Assembly: GCA_963969345.1 (NCBI GenBank)
Contig: OZ017766.1
Span: forward strand, 10,292,001-10,356,000
DNA length: 64,000 nt
From: Turbatrix aceti
Taxonomy: Eukaryota; Nematoda; Chromadorea; Rhabditida; Panagrolaimidae
Direction of reading: 5' to 3'
Position numbers and translations under genes: made by a program. Each line of letters starts with the position of its first letter. Position 1 is the first letter of the stretch. Of the stretch, positions 55,405 through 64,000 are shown piece by piece. Under the pieces are notes generated by a model that saw nothing but the letters and a program-made list of their open reading frames with translations, made no database searches and had not been told where the DNA came from.

Positions 55405-58207
55405 TTAACGAAGTTGGCGTGCCTTACACCTATGACAAATTTTTCCGTTGAGTGTAACCAACGAATGCAAACCCGTAGTACTCAGCGCAATGTCTCCAAG
55501 CCGATACGACATGATCTGATCCTGAGCCACTCTGTTCGGTACCATGAGATCGTAGCATCCAAAGCATCGATACAGGCCATCGGTCATCGATGAACGGACG
55601 GCAGTGGGAATGATTTTACGGTAGATTTTATGGGCAAAACTAAAAAAATACCATTTTTTAACAAATTCATTTTTCACACATTTTTGGCCCAAAAAAAAAA
55701 CACTCACGTAGTACAAATCTTGACAGCAGCCAGCTTCTGGAGAGGCTGAACGACCCGTCGTCGTGCGAGTTCGTTGACATCGCGTTGTCCGGCCAACTCC
55801 GGTTTCATGGAGTAATCAAATCGAACGAATCTTGTACGCGTAATTGACATGTCAAAATCAATGACATTGGTATTGTTACACTCAAAGATTTGGATCGAGT
55901 GCCAGAGGAAGAGCTAAAAACACGTTCAGTAATTCAGTTTTTCCGACTAGAAGTGGAATGTATCGTAAAAATACTTTTTTATAAGAAAAAATCAAAAAAA
56001 CTTCGACTGAAAAACGAAACATGAACAAAAAAAGAAAAAAAAAAATTGACGTAAAAAACCGTAAATTAGGAACTCCACCCCAAAAAAACTTCGATCAAAA
56101 AAACGCAAACATGCATCAATTTATCAAAAAAATCGTTATCCAATGAATTGAAACAAAAATACTGTAAAAAGTAACAACACTGACGTAACATAGCCCTACA
56201 CTACCGTAAAAAAATAACTTTAGACCAAAAAAACTATTTCTTTCAAAATCAAATATTTATAATAAAAAGTTACTTTGTTACATCACTTTTTATCAGTAAC
56301 AGTTTTTGGCGGTATTTTATTACTTCACTTTTTACGTGTAATATTATTTTCTCCTAATTTGTTACTTTTGGTGCGCCGAGTAACATTAGAAATTCGCTGT
56401 TTTATTATTTCTGTTTTTGGGTGTAACATTTTTGGTTCGTTATTTTGTTATTTCTGATTTTGCGAGTAACAACTTTTGTCACTGTTTTGTTACGTTTGGT
56501 GCGGAGAATAAAATTTGAAAATTGTTACGTAAAATTTTTTTTCTAGTTACGATGTTGACAAAAAACTGCAGCAAAAAAATAACTTTAAACGTAAATTTTT
56601 ATACTTTTAGGATTTTTTTCGTTGTAGGAAACGCAAATTTTCAAAAATTCAAGTTTTATCTCCTCCAAAAAACTCACATCTCTTGGAAGATTCCTCATAG
56701 GATTGTCATTGAGATACAACTCGCTCAGGTAGAGTTCAATGATTTCGTTCGTGATATAAACGAGTTGATTTTGACAAACATTGAGATTCTTCAGACATTT
56801 TGGCATTTGAACGACGAAAAAGGCATCCAGTTTTTCGACATAATTTCCACAAAGATCCAGAGCCTCCAGGTGAAGCAGGTGTCGGATGTCGAGAAACTTG
56901 ACCGACTTGATCTCGTTAAAAGCCAGGTTCAGTGTCGTCAGCGTTGCCGGAATAACAGCCAGAAAATTCTGAGGAATGGTTTTTATGCCGTTATACGACA
57001 AATCCAGATTCTTGAGACATGGGAGCTGTCCGATTCGTTCAAATCTCAGCCAACCATTGGTATCCATGGTTCCGAGTTGATTTCGGGAAAGTGCGAGCGT
57101 TGAAAGATGCCGTAGCGCAAACCAGCGTGGATCGACGGATTTGAGTGAGATATTCGTGATTGTGAGATTGCTGAGGACTTCGGAGAATTTTTTGGGATAA
57201 TTTACACGATCGCTGATGACGAGTTTGTCGCAGAAGGTATCGAGGAGTTCGAGGGCTCTGGATTGGGTGACTGGAGAGGCGATTTCGGATTCCGCGAGTT
57301 TGATGCTGCTCGTGATGTCTTGGCCTCGTTTGGCCTTTCGAATGATTTTGAGGAGCCTGTCGAGTTTTTCGAGTTCTTGTTTCTAAATTCGGTTTTTTTT
57401 AAACAATTTTTTTCCATAAAATTTATAGAAAAATTATTTTTTTTAAAAATCAGAATTTTTTAAAAAAAGGCAAAAAATGAAAATTCAAATACGTTTTTAT
57501 GGAAAATGAATTGAAAAAAAGAACTCTATAAAAATCTTCAAAAAAAAACAAAAAAGAATTTTAATTTTTTTCTTAAAAAAAGAAATTTAGAATTTTTTTG
57601 AAAAGAAAATTTTCTTTATAAAAAAATTTGTAAATCGAATAAATACCTTTTTTTTATTAAAAAAACGTTATTAAAATTAAAAAAAAAATATTTCATAATA
57701 AAATTTTTTAAACGCAAAAATAAAAAAAATTTGGCAACAAGAAAAATAAAATTTTGAAAATTCGAAAACATCATTTTTAGGAGGAATATCAATTTTTCCG
57801 AAAATGCACTCAAAAATAGAAATTTTTTATAAACTTTTTGTAAAATATTTGGAAAAATGAAGTTTTGCAAATGTTTTTTTTGTTGAAATAAAAACTTTAT
57901 TTTTGGAAATATTTTTTATTCAGATTTTTATCATAAAAAAACATACCGCAGCGCGATGATCAACATTGATCATGACAAGTCGATCCCTGAACTCCACAGT
58001 CATGCGACCCAGTTTGATGCCATTTGCATGAACGTTGACGATCGATCGTTTATCGAGTAAAAAAATTTCCTTCTTGCTGCTTTTACCAAAAATTGTCAAT
58101 TTTTCGGGATCCACAACAATGACACACCACGTTGGCGCGACACGGGTCGTTCGACGGCGTGACTGATGCACCGATGGCGTAATCGATACTTGGCAGAGAA
58201 TGTGCAT
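55405..58207 (-). CDS. lrr-1: Leucine-rich repeat protein LRR1, CUL2 ubiquitin ligase substrate receptor
   Basis: LRR1 directs CUL2 ligase to the replicative helicase when replication ends. Four exons fit in phase: 58207-57947, 57382-56678, 55913-55708 and 55639-55405, giving 468 residues. The N terminus MHILCQVSI parallels MKLHCEVEV of human LRR1 and starts a PH-like domain. Leucine-rich repeats follow in exon 2: LKNLDLSYNGIKTIPQNF, LTTLNLAFNEIKSV, LHLEALDLCGNYVEKL, LKNLNVCQNQLVYI and LSELYLNDNPMRNLP. The C-terminal part (LQKLAAVKICTTFAHKIYRK, then SSMTDGLYRCFGCYDL) corresponds to the SSARTILHNRIP to cysteine-rich end of the family. The ATG at 58207 was chosen over an in-frame ATG at 58258 on family length and because TTTTTCAG lies between them. 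Intron 2 carries a hairpin array. Confidence 0.87.
56265..56540 (-). repeat. Hairpin-unit array 12, LRR1 intron 2
   Basis: Reverse orientation, so forward relative to transcription of LRR1. Confidence 0.8.
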
Positions 58208-58402
58208 CGTCAGACCCCTCAAAAAAATCTTTGAAACCACAAAAAAAACCAAAAACACTGAAAAATATATAAAACGGTTAAAAAACCGTTTTTTTTTGCT
58301 TCCAAAAATTATTCAATTATTAAAATATTTTTTTTTGCATTCTAAAACACAAGAAAAAACAATCTACGCGTCAGTAACGAAATAACAAGGGTCCAGGCGT
58401 TC

Positions 58403-61400
58403 CTAGGCAGTTGCCGGGGTCGCTGTCGTATCCCCGGACGGCCCGATTGGGGTACCGCTGTCATCGGCAGCCTTGTCGATCAGAAAACTCGCTTCCCGGG
58501 CTGCCTGGGTTAGGATGAGTTCGCCAACGGCAAGCGACAGTTCCTGTGGCATTCGGGCAAGCTGAATTGCGCGCTCGAAGCCTTCGATTGCCTTGTCGTA
58601 GAGTTTTCTGCAAAAAAAACACATTTTATACCACAAAAAATTTTTTCTCTTGAAAATTTAATCGAAAAAAACAGAAATTTTTTTCTGGAAATTTTCTAAA
58701 AAAACCAAAAAAACATTTTTTTAACAATTTTTTTTCTACAAAAAAAAGTTTTGATTTTAAATTTTTTTTTGTTTAAAAAAACCCACTTTCCACCACAAAT
58801 CTTGGCATACGTTGCCTGAGCTTCAAAATTGTTAGGGTCTCGTTTGCAAAGATCGATGAATACTTGGGAGAGAGATTCGATGTTTTGTTCCTGAGCGTTG
58901 TGAGCTTTGCTTTCGGTGATTCTGGAAATTTTTTGGGGTTCTCAGCATTCATCTAAATTTTTTTTGTTCAAACAAAAACTTACGCCTTCAGCATGATAAA
59001 TTCGACCAGTCCAGGATAAACTTCGAGACCCTTGTTGATAATTTCGAGGGCTAGCGGATAGTTACCGCTTGACGAATGGATCTTTAAAAAACAAAAAAAT
59101 TAAAAAATAGTGGTTCAATTTTTTTAATGCAAACGCGTTTTTTCGTTATTTCGGTTAATTTTTTTTTTCAATATTTTTCCGTAAAAATAATATTTAAAAA
59201 AAAAAAGTTTTTTGTTGTAACAAAAAAAAACTTTTTTATCAAAAAAATTTAAAAATGACCGTAATAGTATTTTTTCGTTGTAAAAACTTTTTATGCCATT
59301 TTCGTTGCAAGAGACCCCCCAAAAAAATAAAAAATAAATTTTTTTTTGGAATCACGAAAACTCACATTGGCCATGACAGTGTACGTGAAAACAGGAGCAA
59401 CATCGTGGGAGTGCATGAGTTGTTCCATCTGAACGATGTGATTGTGTATGTTGGCAAGGTGTTGCTCTTCGCACGCCCGAACAAAGTCAAAGTGAGCGGT
59501 ATAGAAGCGGGCATAGGGGTGGTCGGGTGCGATGCCGATGATGGCTTCCATCGCCTGGGCAGCCGTATCGAGTTGTTTGTGGAGAACCGCGTTGAGAGCG
59601 TATCCAAAGCGAACATCGACATTGGTCGCATCGAGGACTTCGGCTTCACGGACAATTTCTTCGGCTGCCGTTAGCGTTGGCGAGATGGTTGCGCTGATGC
59701 TGTGGACTGAGAGGACCAGGTCGGTGTATGGGGCTATCGGGTTGTCTTCTAGAAATTGGGGAAAATTAAAAATAGGGCAAAAACGCCTTTTTTTGAGTTT
59801 TCGGAGCCCTAGTAAAAATTAGTGTCGCTTTTTAGGCATTTAGAGGCAAACAAGCCCCTAATTAGCAAAAAAAACTAATAAACAAAAAAGAAAACGAGCG
59901 TAAGCATGACAACAGTGCATTTGCAGTTCGCCCATGCCACAGAACCTGCAAAAAACCCAGAAAACTGTCAAAAACAAAAAAAAAGATCGTAAAAACCGTA
60001 AAAAAAAAGTAACATTACACCCAAAACCCCAAAAACGTTACGTACAAACCCAAATTTAGGCTAGAAATATATGAAAACGCACCAGTTTGTCAAAAAATCG
60101 TAATCTAATAATTTCTAGCAAAAATACCGTAAAAAAGTAACGCAACGCAAAAATATCGTTTTTGTTACCTCATTTTTTTTACGAATAACAACTTTTTCTG
60201 CTTATTTTATTACTTTTCATTCCGCGAGTAACATTTTTTGGGCTTATTTTGTTACTTTCGGTGCGCTGAATAACATTCGAATGTCGCTGTTTTATTACTT
60301 CTGTTTTTGGGTACAAAAAATTTTCCCCAAAATATTATAGTATCACAAAATTGCTCAAAAATACCGTAAAAAATAAAAATTTAGCCTAAACATTTCTCAT
60401 TATCCCAAAATCGTCATTTACGTTCAAAATAACGTCATTTACGTTCAAAACGAAGCATTTTTCGAGAATTTTGTGTCCTACAATCCAAAAATAAACATCT
60501 AAAAGTGGATTAACGACGCCAACAGTGCATTTGGCGTCCTTCGCGCTAAATGAGACACGCAGAGCAGAGCATCTCATGACTGTTGCTAGAGGCACGGCAC
60601 CGTGTCGACCGGCAAGAGTAGAGTAAGGGTATATACTCTGCGCAGCGGTTGTTGGGGTTGTGGTGGTGGTGGTGCTATGTACAAATTTGCCACCAAAGAA
60701 GCCAGGCCAGGCCGTAACAACATTGGCATACACATATGTATATACGCACACATGGCATGCCGTGCAGAATAAAAAAGCGAAAAAAAGAACAAAAAAACAA
60801 CTAACCATTAGTCAGTCGACTGAGAAGCTCGAAGAACCCAACAATGGCCGCCTTGCAGGCCTGAAGGTTGTTGTGGAAACGGTAAAAGCGTGCCGCAATC
60901 GCCGCGCCTTCGAGTCGGTAGGGTGATTGTTCGTTGACGAAAAGCGCAGTCGCAGCATCGGCAACACGACCGTATTCGTGGTTTTTGATGAGGTAAAGCA
61001 CCTTTTCAAGCTCATCCTTTGGGTCACGACTCGAAAGTGTCTTGACACGCTCAACAATGGGATCACGGACGACAGAGTGACGAAGCCATTCGATGACCGC
61101 TGTCTCGGGGATCGGGAAATTGATTCCGGCGAGGCGTTCGACCTGGATCTGCTCGATACGCTTCTTGACGAGCTCTGCGTGAAGCTTCTCAAGCGATGGA
61201 ATAATCTTGTTCATGAGAGGATTTCGGGGATCGATCAGGGACACTGCCGTGAAGTCTGAAAACGGAAAAAAATTATAACATGGTCAAAAGTGTAAAAATA
61301 ATCGATTTGAACGAAAATTATCAAAAACAGGAAGAAACTATCGTAAGAGACAAAAAAACATAGAACAGCAAATTTAGGCCCAAAAAATAATAAAAACACA

Positions 61401-62403
61401 TCGAATTTTCAAAAAACCGTAATTCAATAAAAAATATAGTAAAAAAGTTGCAAAAGTAACGGTGTATAAAATTTCCAACGAAAGTAACGAAAATCGCCCC
61501 AAAACACCGTCGAAAAATAATTTTAGGCCAAAAACAGCATTCAGGCAGTAAAAACACAAATTTCAGCCAAAATGAATAAGAATGCATTAATTTGTCAAAA
61601 AACCGTAATCCAATAACTTCCGACAAAAATACCGTAAAAATAACAAATTCAAAGTAAAAAAGTAACGTTCTTCAAAAAATGTCGAAAAGTAACAAAAATT
61701 GCCCCAAAATACCGTAAAACAGTAACAGAAGTAATGCTTTTCAAAAACGTCAAAAGAAAGTAACAAAAAGCGCAATCAAATACCGTAAAAAAGTAACATC
61801 TTCCTCAAAATCGTAAGACAACCCCATTTCCGTTCAAAACCAACCTCTCAGAGCTTCTTCGTATTGATTAAGCGTAGAATGAGCAGTTCCGCGTCGAACG
61901 TAGGCCTTGAGGTACCTGGGATTGTGCTCCAGCGCCTTGGTGCAATGAATAATGCACTCGTGAGACTTCTGAAGCGCATCGTAGCACGCAGCAGTATTTT
62001 GCGAGCAGATGGACGCCAATTCACGGTAGCCTGGCTCGCTGGGATTGAGCTTCATCAGGGCCTGTTGAAAAACATCGATGGCCTCGGGGTACTTTTTTTG
62101 CTGGAAAAGTTTGTTGCCTTTTTCTTTTAGAAGCGTTGCCGGGCCTATAAAATGTGAAAAATAAGGATTTTTCAGGGAAAAGAGATAAAAACTGACTTTT
62201 TTTGGCTGAATCGGAGGCGGCGACGTCGTCTGTGCCCTGGAAAAAGGCTTGTGACGGAAAACAAAGAAAATACGATAGTTACAAACCTGTAAGGAATTCC
62301 AGTGACGATACGTGAGGTAAGCCGCGGTGCCAACGACAGCTGCGCCACCAGTAATGAGGACGGCGTTCTTCAGCCACTGATTGTTAGCTGATGGCGACGA
62401 CAT
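58403..62403 (-). CDS. TOMM70: Mitochondrial import receptor TOM70
   Basis: TOM70 is an outer-membrane receptor that takes carrier preproteins from Hsp70/Hsp90. Eight exons fit in phase: 62403-62287, 62236-62197, 62144-61845, 61255-60806, 59748-59366, 59081-58984, 58921-58787 and 58607-58403, giving 575 residues (608 in human). An N-terminal anchor (NAVLITGGAAVVGTAAYLTY) is followed by the TPR clamp: LLKEKGNKLFQQKKYPEAI, then ICSQNTAACYDALQKSHECI and YLKAYVRRGTAHSTLNQYEE. Exon 4 begins DFTAVSLID, as in vertebrate TOM70 (VTAVCILE). The C-terminal TPRs include FEAQATYAKICG and KLYDKAIEGFERAI. Acceptor TTTGCAG lies about 20 bases before the ATG. It is the first gene of the minus-strand cluster and is divergent from FIG4. 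Intron 4 is about 1.06 kb and holds a hairpin array. Confidence 0.94.
60165..60320 (-). repeat. Hairpin-unit array 13, TOM70 intron 4
   Basis: A short reverse-orientation array. A decayed relative occurs at about 61660-61800 in TOM70 intron 3. Confidence 0.72.
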
Positions 62404-62815
62404 GGATTCACGCCTCTGACCTCTGCAAAGAATCAAAAAAATGACTGGCCGAATGAATGATTGCACGCGCGAAAAGAAGAAAAAAAGCAGAAAAAACAGG
62501 AGTGCAAAAAATTTTTATATCTCGAAGCGAGAAAAACGCAAAAAGCAGGGATGCATATGAATAAGTACGTCGCATGCTGCCGGCAGATTTTAGTACTCGA
62601 CAACCAAAAAATATAATACAATGATCGTTTCCAACAATCGTGAACGAACGTAAATCAACCAACGCTGATTACATTACGATTGTATTACCTTTCTACGGTG
62701 TTTTTTGCGACTGACGTTTTGTTTACTACTTTTTACGATTGTTTTTGTACGATCGCGTGTTTACGATAGAATTTGTGGCGTTTTCAGAGTTTTTTTTTAT
62801 AGGCCAGGTTGGTAA
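62404..62815. promoter_or_regulatory. Shared divergent promoter region, TOM70 and FIG4
   Basis: This interval of 412 bases lies between divergent start codons. If the minus-strand cluster is an operon, its promoter lies here. Acceptor-like sites are at about 62423 (for TOM70) and 62802 (for FIG4). No TATA box stands out. Confidence 0.5.
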
Positions 62816-64000
62816 ATGCGTCGCCTTACGAATCTCAATATATATGAAACGGCTTCGCACTTTCATATCATTGGCACTGATTCTCAGAAAGCAAGGTATG
62901 CAGTGCTGAAAATCGATCGTAACTCACAACAGACATTTACGGTCGGAGAGACAAAAGGAGAGTACACGAGGAAAGAAGTTGAAGAACTTCTCTCGACCAA
63001 TTCTTCGAGCTCCGGTTTGTTTTTTTATGCAGAAAAGTTTTTAGGGCAGCAGTCATTTTTGGTACATTTTTAGTGGTATCAGCGAATCGATCTCTTCGTG
63101 GGGCTAATAATTCACTGGTTCAGACGGTGAAGGATGCGTACGGCATTTTGGGTGCTATTCGATTTCTTCAGGGATATTATTTACTTGTGAGTTTGATTTT
63201 ACTATACTTTTGACGGGTTTTTGTGTTTTTTTTACGATACATAGAATAGAATAGTCGCCATGACATTTTTCGGGCTTAGGCAATTTTTAGCCATGAAAAT
63301 GTGTTTTTGGGCTAAACTGTAGGATTTGAGCCTCAAAAACAAGTTTGGCGTGCTACTTTTGTTCCTAAATATTTTGGGGAAAAATTTTGTTACCAAAAAA
63401 CTGAAGTAATAAAACAGCGAAACTCGAATGTTATTCAGCGCACCGAAAGTAACAAAATAGGCCCAAAAAATGTTATTCTCGGAATGAAAAGTAATAAAAT
63501 AAGCAGCAAAAAAGTTCTTATTTGTAAAAACGAGGTACTTTTTTCCGGTATTTGAGGGCAATGTTACTTACTTTTGGGTTTTTATGTCAGATTTGTTACT
63601 TTTTTACTGTATTTTTGTCTAAAGATTGAATTATGTTTTTTTGACAAATTTGGAGGTGTATTTATATATTCTTGGCCTAAATTTGGGTTTGAAAGTAATT
63701 TTTTGGGGTTTTGGGTTTAAAGTAATTTTTACGAGGTTTTTTTATTTTTACGATAGAAAATATTTTTTTAGGTAATCACAAAAGCCAAAGTTGTAGCCAC
63801 GATAGGCCATCATGATGTTTATAAAATCGAAGAAATTCAATCACATTACATTCCCTCAACCGTCACACCCATGCCCCCGGATGAACAGCGATATATCAAG
63901 CTTTTCCAGGTTTTTTTTGCAGAGAAAAAATTTTTTTTGACGAATTTTTTATATTTTTTTTCAGTCCGTCGACCTGACAACCAATTTCTACTTTTCGTTT
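62816..64000 (+). CDS. FIG4: Polyphosphoinositide phosphatase FIG4 (SAC domain), partial, runs off right edge
   Basis: FIG4 acts with PIKfyve and VAC14 to control PI(3,5)P2 on endosomes. Four exons fit in phase: 62816-63014 (donor GTTTGT), 63074-63186, 63772-63909 and 63965 to the edge. The peptide matches the FIG4 N terminus in order: NLNIYETASHFHIIGTD, ARYAVLKIDRNS, YTRKEVEELL, AYGILGAIRFLQGYYLLVIT, ATIGHHDVYKIEEI, SHYIPSTVTP and DEQRYIKLFQSVDLTTNFYF, the last corresponding to NVDLSSNFYFSYSYDL in human. The catalytic CX5R motif lies beyond the window. Acceptor TTTTTATAG is 13 bases before the ATG. Intron 2 holds a hairpin array. Confidence 0.92.
63385..63545 (+). repeat. Hairpin-unit array 14, FIG4 intron 2
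   Basis: A short forward array. It closely mirrors array 13, including the CAAAAAATTTT-type flank, so the two may descend from one insertion or a local exchange. Confidence 0.75.

Larger units (their letters stand above)
49643..62423 (-). other. Candidate five-gene operon: TOM70, LRR1, WDR83, COA4, C8orf76-like
   Basis: Five genes share one strand with intergenic spacing of about 196, 344, 634 and 757 bases. Each start codon follows an acceptor-like site with no partner donor (TTTGCAG, TTTTTCAG, TTTGCAG, TTTTTAAG, TTCCAG). This layout is typical of nematode polycistronic units resolved by trans-splicing. The first two spacings fit well; the last two are long for an operon and may mark separate promoters. 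This is inference from layout only. Confidence 0.5.

Noticed and set aside
60386..60808. Possible nested gene in TOM70 intron 4
   Set aside because: The open frame is irregular, contains a GTGGTGGTGG-type simple repeat, and shows no recognisable domain or RNA gene signature.

Overview
The window is nuclear DNA from an animal, most likely a nematode. The genes are split by introns, many short. Acceptors are T-rich and end in TTTCAG or TTGCAG. Most start codons sit a few bases to about 50 bases behind an unpaired acceptor, as expected for spliced-leader trans-splicing. One stretch looks like an operon, and a BEL/Pao retroelement carries the phlebovirus-like envelope known from nematode BEL elements. 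Non-coding DNA is very AT-rich with long A and T runs. All exon models were read by eye from frame, phase and splice sites, with no transcript or database check.

Layout, left to right. A divergent CSL (Su(H)/LAG-1/RBPJ) gene runs off the left edge (1-2027, minus). An exostosin gene, EXT2-like (4793-7157, minus), follows. MIC19/CHCHD3 (8004-8714, minus) and an HSPBP1/Fes1-type Hsp70 exchange factor (9034-12394, plus) form a divergent pair; a broken superfamily 1 helicase and a palindromic element lie in the last intron of the latter. A five-exon glutamate transporter (13003-16949, minus) carries a second palindromic element in an intron. From about 17 to 31.8 kb no complete gene is seen. This gene-poor stretch holds a 3.7-kb tandem duplication in which each copy carries the same 180-nt exon-like open segment, and it includes a 200-base run of N. 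A complete BEL/Pao element with gag, pol and env in one 2476-codon frame, indistinguishable LTRs and a 5-bp target duplication occupies 31809-39844. A brain-specific-homeobox (Bsh/BSX) gene lies at 45889-46921 (plus).

Five minus-strand genes follow at short spacing and may be one operon: TOM70, LRR1, WDR83, COA4 and a C8orf76-like TPR gene (62403 down to 49643). TOM70 is divergent from FIG4, which runs off the right edge. TOM70, COA4 and MIC19 all act in mitochondrial import or the intermembrane space.

Two repeat systems recur. About fifteen arrays of a short hairpin unit (GTTACT, about 12 nt, AGTAAC) lie in introns and spacers. Three long fold-back elements of 1.0-1.4 kb share ends containing AGTCTGCGAG; two are flanked by TTAA duplications, and one of these can be compared with an unoccupied copy of its target repeat.
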